Assembly (NCBI RefSeq): GCF_033115175.1
Contig: NC_084836.1
Coordinates: forward strand, 76,412,253-76,476,252
Direction of reading: 5' to 3'
DNA length: 64,000 nt
DNA from: Lepus europaeus
Lineage: Eukaryota > Chordata > Mammalia > Lagomorpha > Leporidae
Position numbers and translations under genes: made by a program. This document shows positions 28,660-39,800 of the stretch, piece by piece. Numbering within the stretch: the first letter of the stretch is position 1; each line of letters begins with the position of its first letter. The notes under the pieces were generated by a model, which made no database searches, was not told the origin of the DNA, and worked only from the letters and a program-made list of their open reading frames with translations.

Positions 28660-29990
28660 AAAAAGTGCAATTGCAGCTGACCTTTGCTTTAAAGGAATCT
28701 CCCTGGCTGCTGGTCAGGCTGTGGAGGGTGTGGTTCCCACGGGAGGGAGTGGGGGTAGGAGCTGCAGATGCTGCAGATATACGGGTAGGGTACCAGCAGG
28801 TGCACAATGTGGGAGAGAGAAGGGATCTAGGACATCAGCCATAGCCTTCCTTCCCCTCCCCCTTCCCCCAAGGATGCCGACCACCTGCCAAAATTTGCTG
28901 GTGCCACCATGGAGTTTAGGTAAGTGCTACCAAAACTTTCTGATAAAGTCAGTGGGAAAGGCCAGTGGGACGCCTGAGGGGCTGAAGCCCCAAAGCATAG
29001 GTAGTGGGGAAGCAGGTGTATGCTACAATGCAAGCTTCCCTCCCAGTTCTTAGAAAACCCAACCCCCCTTTGCTCCACCTGGGAAACCTGGCTATAGCTC
29101 CTGGCCAGGTTGCCAATTGCCCATCGGCCTGGGACTGGAATCCCTCTGAAGTTGTTTCTTCTTAGATGGAGATACCTAAGGAATTTCAGGATTCTTCCTC
29201 ATTTTGGTGGTGGTGGGGAGGGGGCTTTCCATGCTCCACCATGACAGACCCCAGAAAATACCATTTCTGTCCATTGTTAGGGGAGGCTGGCATCTGCCTG
29301 TTTGAGGTCTCCATCAGCTGCCAGATAAGACAGGCCTGACATTTGGGGAAAAGATCCAGGTGAGAGATACCCACTTGGGAGCCAGAGAGTCACCAACTGC
29401 CTGCTGAAAGGGGGTGGAAGAGGGGAGACTGGAGGGTGGGGGAGAAGAGCACCAACTAGTTAAGGGGTCTGAGAGACAGAGGGCCAGTGGGTAAAAGGGG
29501 GGACCCATGCAGGTTTGGGGGTGCACTTGTCTGTTGTTTACTGCTGAGTAACAAACCAGCCCCAAATGTAGGGGTTGAAAGTGTCAGTTCCCACAGCTCT
29601 GAATTCGCTGTGAGGTCCTCTTGCAGCACAGGCGTGGTCTGGGGTCACTCATGAGGCTGCCTGGGTTGGGGACATCGGGGTGGCTGGAAGCACCAAGTCA
29701 GAGAACACGTCCTGACTCCAGGCTGGGGCTGGCTGCTCTGTTCTCACCATGGGGCGTCTCCTCCAGGCAGCCAGATTCCCAGACGACAGGGGCTGGAGCT
29801 TCAGGGCAGGAATCTGGAACTTTTGATCCCAAAGAAGCTATGAGACGCCAGGGAGGAAGCCAGGCTCTGGATGCGGCAGCTCCTTGTAGCATCCCCAGCA
29901 GGTAGAGGTACTGGGAGCTGGGGGGCAGCCTCTGGGAACACACCTGCCACAGCTGGGAGCTCTCTCCAGCTACAGGCTTACATAAGGGTT
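28660..29990. other. Unique intergenic DNA
   Basis: No exon was recognised. The part 29530-29665 resembles an ancient interspersed repeat of unclear class (TACTGCTGAGTAACAAACC and beyond). Confidence 0.35.
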
Positions 29991-29991
29991 C

Positions 29992-30570
29992 TCAAAAAAA
30001 AAAAAAAAAAAAAAAGCTTGTGGAAAATGGAATGAAAAGATTAAATTTATTTTGGGGCAAAATCAGATTTTGAAATCTATGCATACGACAAATCTTCAAA
30101 AAGTTCATAAAGAGGTTGGCGCTATGGCATAATAGGCTAAGCCTCTGCCTGTGACACAGGCATCCCATATGGGCACCGGCATCCCATATTGGGCGCCGGT
30201 TTGAGTCCCAGCTGCTCCTCTTCCGATCCAGCTCTCTGCTATGGCCTAGGAAAGCAGCAGAAGATGGTCCAAGTGCTTGGACTCCTGCAGCCACGTGGGA
30301 GACCTGGCTTTGAATAGGCCCAGCTCTGGCCGTTGCTGTCATTTGGTTAGTGACCCAGAAGATGGAAGACCTTTCTTTCTGTCTCTTCCTCCCTTGGTCT
30401 GTAACTCTGCTTCTCAAATAAATAAACAAAATCTTAAAAACACAAGTTCATGGAATAATAATAACAAAAAAGGTCTTATGAAAAAGCTCAGCCTAGAGGT
30501 CAACAGGTTTTTTTTCGGGGGGGGGCACCAAAACAGACTTTTCATTTTGCTTTCCACGAACTTTTTGAAC
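29992..30570 (+). mobile_element. Mariner-like non-autonomous element split by a SINE
   Basis: The left end CTTGTGGAAAATGGAATGAA and the right end TTTCCACGAACTTTTTGA form imperfect inverted repeats of about 35-40 bp, and GGGGCAAA near the left end is answered by CACCAAAA near the right. No transposase frame is present. The left end has an expanded A-run (29994-30015). The same ends occur at 58673-59282. A CSINE (30112-30440) sits inside. Confidence 0.6.
30112..30440 (+). repeat. CSINE inside mariner-like element
   Basis: The head GGTTGGCGCTATGGCATAAT is followed by a partly duplicated GGCATCCCATATGGGCACC word, the body and the tail AATAAATAAACAAAATC. Confidence 0.88.
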
Positions 30571-31109
30571 CAATGTCAAAGATAAAAAAAAAAAGGAGGG
30601 AGAAATTTAGGCGGAGTAGTTGGGGTGTTGCACACTGTGCTCCTCCTCATTGGCTGACCACTGCTCTTAGTCTGGGTCCTTTCTTTGTCTGGGCTGGTTC
30701 CTTATTTGCCTTACCAGGGGGGCTGACGTGGGTGGGGCTGAGTGGCAAACTGAAGGCAGGTGCCTGGCACGGGGCAGGTGCATGCGTGGTGCCAGCAGCC
30801 GCCGCCTGTGTCCAGCGCACACCCCTTCTCCCTGGCAGGGCTCACTCCCTTGAAGACATGGCAGCCACCAGGAAGGAAATCTTGCCCAAGCTCAAGAACT
30901 CCACAAACCGGTTCTCCAAACCCCCCACCCTGCCCCTTGTGCCTACCCTCCTCATTCCGCTTAGTCCTTGGATGTGGAAATATTTAAAAACGCGTAGAGA
31001 GGCGTTCCTTTTCATCCCTGCTGGCTCCTGGACAAGAATGCCACCTCCGCGGTGGGGCCCTCTCTCAGGCCGTTTGGGATACGCATCTTACAGACATTAT
31101 CTAATCTGT

Positions 31110-31385
31110 TTTTTTTTTCCCCCATGTTATTTGAAAGGCAGAAGGAGAGCGAGCAAGCGAGCGAGTGCTCGAGATCTTCCATCTGCTAGTTCACTCCCCC
31201 AAAAGCAGAGGCTGAGCCAGCCCAAAGCCAGAAGCCAGGAACACACTCCGGGTCTCCCACGTGGTTGGCAAGGACCCAAGTACTTGAGCCCTCACTTGTT
31301 GCTTCCCAGGAAGCTGGTGTGGGGAGCGTGGCCAGGCTTGGAACCCAGGCACTCCATATGGGATGTGGGGGCCAAATGCTTGCCC
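31110..31385 (-). repeat. Old CSINE, antisense
   Basis: ATGTTATTTGAAAGGCAGAAGG begins the body, which runs to the head end near GGGGGCCAAATGCTTGCCCC. Confidence 0.75.
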
Positions 31386-31462
31386 CCTTCATCGTATTAT
31401 TCTTTACCGCAGCCATGCCCACCCCACCCCCCAGAAGTGGGCGTTCCTCCAGCTTTGAGAAA

Positions 31463-31536
31463 AAGGCAAGTGAGCCTGAGACGTTAAGGAACTCCAAGGT
31501 CGCAGAGCTACAGGGTCTGAACCCAGGCCACAGAAG
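31463..31536 (-). repeat. MIR fragment
   Basis: GACGTTAAGGAACTCCAAGG followed by CGCAGAGCTACAGGG and TGAACCCAGGCC is the reversed MIR core. Confidence 0.55.
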
Positions 31537-31559
31537 CTAGGGCCAGCATATGGCCCATT

Positions 31560-33320
31560 GCGGCCAGACAGCCGGGGTGAGCGAGAGCGTCTGCGGCCCT
31601 GGTACCCCTTTCCCCGGAGACTGGGCCGGCAGCTGGTGGCAAAGACAAGGAGCCCCAGGGCAGCAACTCGGCCCCCGTCGGTTTCCTGGGCGAGCGCGTG
31701 CGGTGCAGGGGGGAGCCAGGGACCGGCCTGTGCGGCCGGCCAGGGGCCCACTTTCAGGCGCGAACGAAGGGATTAAAGCGGACCACGCCTCGGCCCTCGG
31801 ACCCGCCGGTGCACTCCAGCGCGCCATCTCCCACTCACTTTCGTTCTGCACCGGCTCGTTCCCGCCCCAGGGGCTCCCGCACCCCAGCCGGAGGCCGTGT
31901 CCTCCGACGCACCTGCCTCCGCAGCAGCCCGCGCGGAGCAGCTGTCGGGGCTCGAAGACTCGCGCGCAAACTGAAACCAAAACAAGCCGCGTCGAGGAGC
32001 GTCAGGGCGGGGGCGCAGACCCGCTTGCGTCGGGGACCCTCCCCACGCCGCCCCAGGCCTCCATCACCCGGCTCCTGCGCAGTCCCTGAGCTAGCCGGGG
32101 AGCAGGAGCGGGGCCAGGGGCTGGCTCCAGGAAGAGACTCCCGAGCTTGGACGGGCCCCCGAGGAGTGGGTGGTGGCTGGAGGGCGGGGCGGGGGCGGGG
32201 CCTGCGAAGTCTCCAAGGGGCGCCCCCGGCGCGCAGCACCCGTCTCGGGGCGTCGGGCGAGATGGCGGCGTGCAGCCTGGGCCGCGGCGTCGGGCGGCTG
32301 TTGGGCAGCTTACGCGGGCGCTCGGGGCAGCCGCTGCGCGGGGTGAGCGCCCGGCGCGGGGCAGCCTCCTGGCTCCCGGGCCGCGCCCCCGCCGCCGCCG
32401 CTGCCGCCGCTGTAGCCGGCGCGCCTCCAGGCTCGTACCCCGCGCTGAGCGCGCAGGCGGCCCGGGAGCCCGCCGCCTTCTGGGGGCCGCTGGCGCGGGA
32501 CATGCTCGTGTGGGACACCCCCTACCACACCGTCTGGGACTGCGATTTCAACAGCGGCAAGATCGGCTGGTTCCTGGGAGGCCGGCTGAACGTGTCCGGT
32601 GAGTGCGCCGCGGGGGATCAGGACGCCCCGACTCTCGCGTCCCGCGGGGACCCTAGGAGCCGCCTGCCCGCCTGCCCCGGCCCCGGCCCCAGCCCCAGCG
32701 GACAGCAGCAGGCACCCGGGCAGCCCTGCAGGAGCTCGCCTCGCCAGCACCCTGACCCCTCCGCTGCTCTCGACGGAGGCGCCACGTCACCCCCGCTCCA
32801 TCCCACCCGGCTCCGAGGCTCCAGCCCCCCTGGCCGCTGCACCAGGCGCCCGAGTCCGCCTTCCCCGTCCGCGTGGGGCGCCAGCTGCGGGCCTTTGCGC
32901 GCGCGCGCGAGAGAGAGCTGAGCGCTCGGCCGGCTCCAAAGTTGCACCGCGGGGTTCACAGCACTGCGGAGCGCGCACACCTGCGGGGAACTGCAGGCCG
33001 CCGCCCGGCGCAGCGCGCCGGGAACCCGGGAGTCGGCACGGACTGAGCCGTTCTCGTCCCGGGCCGGAGGGGTAAGCGGAAAGCGTAAGGCAGTTGTCAC
33101 CGTCAGCTGCGGCGCGGCGACTCGCCTTGGGGACAGACCCGGCTCTGGTAAACAAACGGAGCTGCGGCGGTGGCCCTTGGGAGGAGAAAGTCCCGGCCTC
33201 GGATCTCCTCGCTCCTGGGGCGTGTAGGCTGGGAGGAAGCAACCGCACGGCTCCCGGTTCACAGCCAAGGAGCACCGCGCGCTGAGGACCTGGCTGGGCC
33301 GGGGGAGCCAAGACGCCGGC
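31560..33320. promoter_or_regulatory. CpG island of ACSS1
   Basis: About 1.7 kb of very GC-rich, CpG-dense sequence surrounds exon 1. Adjacent GC boxes (GGGCGGGGCGGGGGCGGGGCC) lie at 32182-32202, 60-80 bp upstream of the start codon. No TATA box is seen, which suits a broadly expressed gene. Confidence 0.8.
32262..32598 (+). CDS. ACSS1: ACSS1 coding exon 1
   Basis: It encodes residues 1-112 plus one base. The ATG has a strong context (GCGAGATGG). An in-frame upstream ATG exists at 31698, but the encoded sequence has no family resemblance. A GCC-rich run at 32389-32415 encodes the alanine tract. The donor is TCCG|GTGAGT at 32599. Confidence 0.93.
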
Positions 33321-33860
33321 CCCGCCTGCACGCCGATGCCTGGCTCCTCCCGGGCCCGAACCAACGGGCTGTTCTGCCAGGGTTTGGAGCTGAGGCTGGG
33401 GACCAACAGAGAGACACCGCCAGGGCACCAGACTCCACAGTCTGGCTGGACACCCAGGGTGGCCTGCCGCGTGGGGCCTGGGGGGCGGGGGCCTTGCGAC
33501 CCGTTGGGCAGGATAGGGCCTGGGAGGGGTGGTGGGAAGTGGAGTCTCATATAACTGCATCCATTGCTCCCTGAGCCTCAGAGAAGTGGGCGCCGTGATG
33601 CTCCCTTGGTAGGTGGGCTCTGCAGACCACTCGGCACCTTAATGTATTATATGCAGGAGTGGCCATGCACCAGTACCAAGTAGCCAGTTACCTTGCAGTT
33701 ATTTTTCGAATTAACCCAAAAGAACTTTGGACCAATATTCCTACCCCCCTCTATTGTATCATTACTTTGCTGGTTTAATCAAAATGAGTCACTAGATAAG
33801 TGTTTTCCTTAGGATGCAGTCAGCAGCCAGTGTCCTTGAACCAGTGCAAGAGAGAGAGAG

Positions 33861-33896
<36 letters not shown>

Positions 33897-36800
33897 AGAG
33901 AGAGACAAAGAAGCCCTTGGGTTGACAGAGAGGGTGGAATGTGGCCTTGAAAGGGGAGTAGAGCAGCTCATGGAAGGACAAGGCTGTCTCTGGACTTGGG
34001 TGGCTCAGGCTACTGTGACGTCCATGGTTGGCTCTTGCCTGGCTACAGCCCTGCCCTCAGCTAAGGCATTGGAACAGACCCCACAGGGCACACAACAAGG
34101 ACCTGGGAGCCTCTTCTGGTCTAGGTTGGAGTGGGATCAGCAAGAATTGTCTCTGTCCCATTTTGCTTTGACTTCTGCCCCCCTGGCAGGTGCAGGCTTA
34201 GAGGCGACCTTAGCTGACACCGGGTTTCAGAGCACGGTCGGGAAATACTTTTCAGCAGCTTTCTTGTTTTCCGTGTGAATGCCTACCCAGTCATCTCCCC
34301 ACAGTGTCCCTGTCCCTAGCCAGTGTCTGCCAGCTTGCAGAGGTGACAATCTGGGAAAAAAGGATGAGGCCAGGACGCAGCTACCCTGGGAGCCGCCTAG
34401 AGAGCAGTGGAGTGTAGGCGGGGATGTTTTGACCTGACCTGTTGTGCAAGATAAAACCTGCATGATGACGCCAACTTCTTGCAAGGGAGCATCATTCTTG
34501 CAAGTTCACTGCCCCTCAGCGGTTCTCCAAGTGTGAGCCCTAGTCAGCAGCAGCAGCCTTAGCCTGGGGACTTCAAATGTATGTCTTTATTTTAAAAAGG
34601 TCCATTTCTTTATTTTTAGCTTGTTGAAAGGAAGAGTATTGGGGGAGGGAGGTGAGAGAGAAAGACAAACCAACCTTCCATATGCTCATTCATTCTCCAA
34701 ATGCCTACAACAGCCCGGGCTGGGCCGGGCTGAAGCCAGAGCTTGAAACTCCATTGGGATCTGCAGTGTTGGGGATGAGGCCCCAAGCTGTTGAGCCATC
34801 ATCTGCTGCCTCCCAGGGTACATTAGCAGGAATCTGCATGGGAAGCTGAGCAGCCCAGGGCTCGAATCAGCTCGCCCCTTGGGAACCTTCTAGAAATACA
34901 ATTCTGGGGCCCATCATCAACCTCCAGAATCGGAAACCTTGGGGTGGGTGGGGACCTCCGAAGCCTTCCAGGTGCTCCAGTGCACACTTGGGTTTGAGAA
35001 CCACTGGCCTGTGTGCCCCAAACCAGGGCATTCAGAAGCACTTCTAAACTAGGCAGAACTGGGACTCATGTGTTGGGGACAGCTCCATTAACAATCAGTG
35101 GTGCTGGCTTGCCCTTGCTTTCCTCAGGGGATCGGCTGCAGGGCTCCCCACAGATAGCAAAAGCCAGGGTTGCTTAAGTCCCTTGTATAAAATGGCATAG
35201 TATTTGCATCAGAGCTGCACAATCATCTTTCTGTACACTTTAATCCACAGATTACTTAAATACCTAACACAAGATCAATGCTACAGAAATAGATGCTATA
35301 TTGTGTTATTTAGGGAATAATGGTGATAAGAACTGGCTGTACCTGTTAAGTGTGGGCCTCACTGCACGTGGGCGAGTAGTTAGGGAAATTTCAGCCCCCG
35401 GAAGTGGAGCGATGCCAGGGGCCAGCCATACGTATGTGGGTGGGGCGGTACAGTCTAATCCTTCCAGAAGCGTCTTTGCCTTCCCACCTGGGTTTGAATC
35501 CTCGCTTTCTCTTTACTGTTCTTTGCAGTGTTTCTGCATCTGTGAAACACAGAGTGTCGGTGACCAAATTCTGTCCTAATTACTGTTGCACACCGGAGCC
35601 CTGTATGCCTGGTGGCAGGGCACAGCAACCACTCTGTTGCTCTCGTGGATTCTGCGGGTCAGGACTTTGGACAGGGCCCGACGGGGCTGGCTGGCTGCTG
35701 CTCCCTGAGGTTTGGGGCTGAAGTCATCGCCTGCTTCTTGCTCCCAAGTCTGGGGCTTGGGTTGGGGATGACTCAACTCCCGGGCTGGGCTTGGCTGAAA
35801 CTGCAGCCCAGAGCGCCCCGACAGGGCTTCCCGCGGTGGGGGTGCAGCTGGGCCCAGGGAATGCCCAGCAACCAGTGGACCAAGAGACCCAGGCAGAGAA
35901 TTTTCGGCTGCCTCTGACCTGTGTGACCCAGGAAAGGTTACCAGAGTATACCTGTCGCACGCACACCCAGTGGAGGCTGTTAGCATTAAGTGAGATAAGG
36001 CTCTCCGTAGCTCATTATGCCCCAATCACTGGCCAGTGTTAATTATTAATAGAGTATTTGGGGTGGCTGTGACCTTGAGTGTGGCCTTCATCGGTGCTGT
36101 GTCTCACCTGAACGGGACTGCCTGGGTCTGAGTCTGATCTGCCTGCAGCAGGTGCAGGGTAGGTGTCTGACATGGCTCTCAAAGCATCACAGGATTCCAC
36201 CCTGTGACTTCCACCAGGCGCCCAGAGCCAGGTGGGATTAGGCAGGCCCCACCCCCTCAGGGTTTATGTAAAACTGCTTTGCAGAAGCAAACAAGCCAAG
36301 TAGGAAAAGTGATTCTTGCCCACCCTGGCTGTCTTTGAGGGGCTCCAGAGATGTCTTTGCCCCGGTGCCTCACAGATACAGGTCAGGAAGCCACAGATGC
36401 AGACCTGGAGGCTCACAACGTGTGTCATTGCTTTCACAACACACAACCATGCTGTTTTCTAAACCTTACATTTCGAGTCTTTTTTTTTTTTCTTTTTAAG
36501 TATGTGTGTTCTCAACTCCAGAGTGTGACCTATTTTTAACTAAGCGCTAAGCACTGAGAAATTTCTTTGGTGCTTTCTAGAACGAGACTCTCCGAAATAG
36601 AAATCATTGTAACTGTTGCTCTCCTGTCTGTGACCTGCCTCCAGTAATTCAGAAGGCAAGATGCTACTCCCTGGGTTCCATTTGTCTGTCTGTGATTAAA
36701 CTAACCTAGGGTTTTTTATTTGAGAGGCAAAGAGAGAGAGAGAGAGAGAGACAGACAGGGAGAGGGAGAGGGAGAGAGAGAATCTCTCATCTGCTGGTTC

Positions 36801-39800
36801 ACTCACCTAATGCCCACAACAGCTGGGGTTGGCCTGGGCGGACAACAGGAGCTGAGAACCCAGTCCAGGTCTCCCACATGGGTGGCAGGAGCCCAGTGCC
36901 TTGAGCCATCGCTGCTGCCTCTCTGGGTCTGCGTCATCAGGAAGCTGCAGTCAGGAACAAAGCAAGGTGTGGGTCCCAGGTTCTCCAGTGCGGGCCGCAG
37001 GTGCCTAACCTACAGGTCACACGCCTACCCCTCCAAGGTTTTTATTTAAGGAAGTCTAAGTGAAAATGCAACTCCAGTCTTAGGAGGGAGGCCCTGCAGA
37101 AGAGTCTGAATTCTTCCCAGTCGTCAGAAGCATGACTTACTTTAAATAGCGCAGGTTCTGGAAAGTTGGCAAGTACGCCTCCTGCGACTGATGCAGTATT
37201 CTTAACATGTGCCAGGAGCTTTTCTATTTAAAGAGAACTCATTGTGAATCTTTCTGTGAATATTAACTCCCTCGTTCCTTCTGATGAAACGTGAATTTCT
37301 GTCTGCCGAATTCAGGTAAATCCATGTGGCCATGTGTTGTGTGGGAAATATGGCAAAAGAACCACTCAGAATTCTGGAAGATTCCTTTGTTATGTGTGAT
37401 GCCTTTAAAAAGCTTTTTAAAAATACTTAGATATTTATTTGAGAGACAGAGATGCAGAAAGAGAATTCCTTTTTTTTTTTTTCAAGATGTTTGTTTGAAA
37501 GGCAGAGTTACAAAGGAGAGAGAAAAAGAGAGATCTTCCATTCACTGGTCCACTCTCCAGTGGCTGCAATGGCTAGGCCTGGGCCAGACCAAAGCCAGGA
37601 GCTAGGGGCTGCTTCAGGGTCTCCCACATGTGTGCAGGGGCCCAAGCACTTGGGTCATCTTCTGCTGCTTTCCCAGGCACATTAGCAGGGAGCTGGATGG
37701 AGAGTGGGGCAGCTGGGACTTGAACGAGTGACCAGATGGGATGCTGGTGCTGTAGGCCACTGCTTTACCCACTGCACCGCAATGCAGACCTCCAGGAAGA
37801 GAGTTCTTATCTTCTGGTTCACTACTGAAATGTCCACAGTAGCCAGGGCTGGGCCAGGCTGAGACTGGGAGCTGGGAGCTCAATCTAGGTTTCCATGTGA
37901 GTGGCAGGAACCCAATTACTTGAGCCATCCCTGCTGCCTCCCAGACCCAGGGTCTGCATTAGCAGGAGCTGGAGCTGGGCATCAAACCCAGGTACTTTGT
38001 AGGGGATGCAAGTATTTTTTTTTTAAGATTTATTTTATTTATTTGAAAGACAGAGTTACAGAGAGAGGTAGAGACAGAGAGAGGTGTCTTCCATCCACTG
38101 GTTCACTCCCCAGATGGCTGCAACGGCTGGAGCTGGGCCGATCTGAAGCCAGGAGCCAGGAACCTCTTCCAGGTCTCCCACATGGGTGCAGGGGCCCAAG
38201 GACTTGGGCCATCTTCCACTGCTGTTCTAGGCCATAGCAGAGAGCTAGATCGGAAGGGGAGCAGCCGGGACTAGAACCGGCACCCATATGGGATGCCGGT
38301 GCCTCAGGCCAGGGAGTTAACCCACTGCGCCACAGCTCCGCCCCAGTGCAAGTATTTCAACTAGAGTAGTTGCTGCAAGGCTAACTCCCCAGTCTGTGTC
38401 ATCTCCATAATGGATGTGTTGACGTTCTGGAAAGCCTTGAATTTTCCTGGCCAAGCCACGGGTGTCAGCTGCAGCGAGTGTGATGGGGTGCAGAGCCTGG
38501 GGCAGCTCTCTGCTCGCTCAGGCCTCCGCTCATGCTCACAACACCTGCCTGAAGTAGCTGCTGGGCCCATTGAACAGATGTGGAAATAAAGGCCCCAGCT
38601 CGGGTCCAGACAATGCCCCATGCTATGCTGAGAAGGTGCTGGACAGGCAGCTGGTTGTCCGGGAAAGAATGACCCTGATTTGGCTCAGCAGTCCGTGCGG
38701 CTCACTTCCGGGCTTAGAATCTGGCAGCAATGCACTCCCTAACAGAGTAAGCGTTCCGGTGGGGCTGAGCAGAGGGAAGACTGAAAGAAGCAGGATCAGC
38801 AGAGTCAACAGCAGATGGGGCGTCTCACGGCTGCTTTCCTCATCTGGAGGGCCAGGGAGACCGACCCGTGGGAGAACAGCTGCTTGCTTAACGCCAGACT
38901 CCTCTTGGTGCACGGATTAAGGTAGAAGGCGCCGTGTCGCGTTGATTCCAAAGGGCCTGTTTTGGAAATTTGGCCGTAGTCTCTGTGATCCTGGTGTTTG
39001 CGAAGGTCAGATGAACGGCGTGGCGAGGCAGAGCTGTTAGTGTGGCCGACTCCGTTTTGATTTCCAGCCGGTTAGATCCCCTAAGCTTTGGCCTGCCGTC
39101 ATTTTTTGGCTATCACCATAGGCCAAGGAGCGAATCCACACACAGCTTAACTTGCTCCAGGGTTCTGCGGCTGGGGCTGGGGGCAGCCGTGACGTGGTTC
39201 TCGCTCCACTCCCCCCCATCCTGGGGTGAGGAGCTGGCTGACTCCGGGAGGGAGCTCCGGGCTGGGAGAGGGGTTAGCCCCACTGCGGGGTTCCAGCCTG
39301 GGCCCCTCTGGGCAGAGCGAGCAGTGGTGAATGGTGTGGGGGAAGAGAGAGAGTGCGTTGTGTGCTGGGAACTTTGGAAGAGGCTTGAAATAGGACACGG
39401 GGGTTGAGTTACGCTGAGGCTGCATGAGGTCCTAGCCCAGCTCTTCTTGGAAGTACTCGGAAATGGAAGTTTCTTGTCCCACGTCCCAGTTCTTGGGGAA
39501 GAGGTTGTTTTTTTTTTCGTAGAAATGTACGAATTCCCTTCCTTCCTCCCTTTCTTCCTTGGCTGCCTCCCCATCTTCTCCGCCCATCAATTGAAGCAAC
39601 CATAAATAATGGCCCCTAGGGCCAATGTGCCCGTGATGTAGTAGGGTCCCCATGCCCCCTGGGCCCACGCTGGCCTTTATCTGGGTGCTGGTGTGTTCTG
39701 AGTGACGCCCGTGGTGGCTGTGAACAAAGATGCAATTGTGTGTGTGTGTGTGTGTGTGTTTCTCCTGGGAACCTGTGACTCCATCTGACCTTGAAACAGG

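Noticed and set aside
30573-31487. 304-codon + strand frame before the ACSS1 island
   Set aside because: Its second half is a reversed CSINE, and the first half has no recognisable domain or splice support.
31698-32921. 407-codon frame that includes ACSS1 exon 1 and extends 188 codons upstream in frame
   Set aside because: The upstream part is CpG-island sequence with no resemblance to the family, and the frame runs through the exon 1 donor. The ATG at 32262 gives the expected mitochondrial presequence and a strong start context.
33814-34278. 154-codon Glu/Arg-rich frame
   Set aside because: The N-terminal part is a translated GA microsatellite, the remainder unlike any protein.
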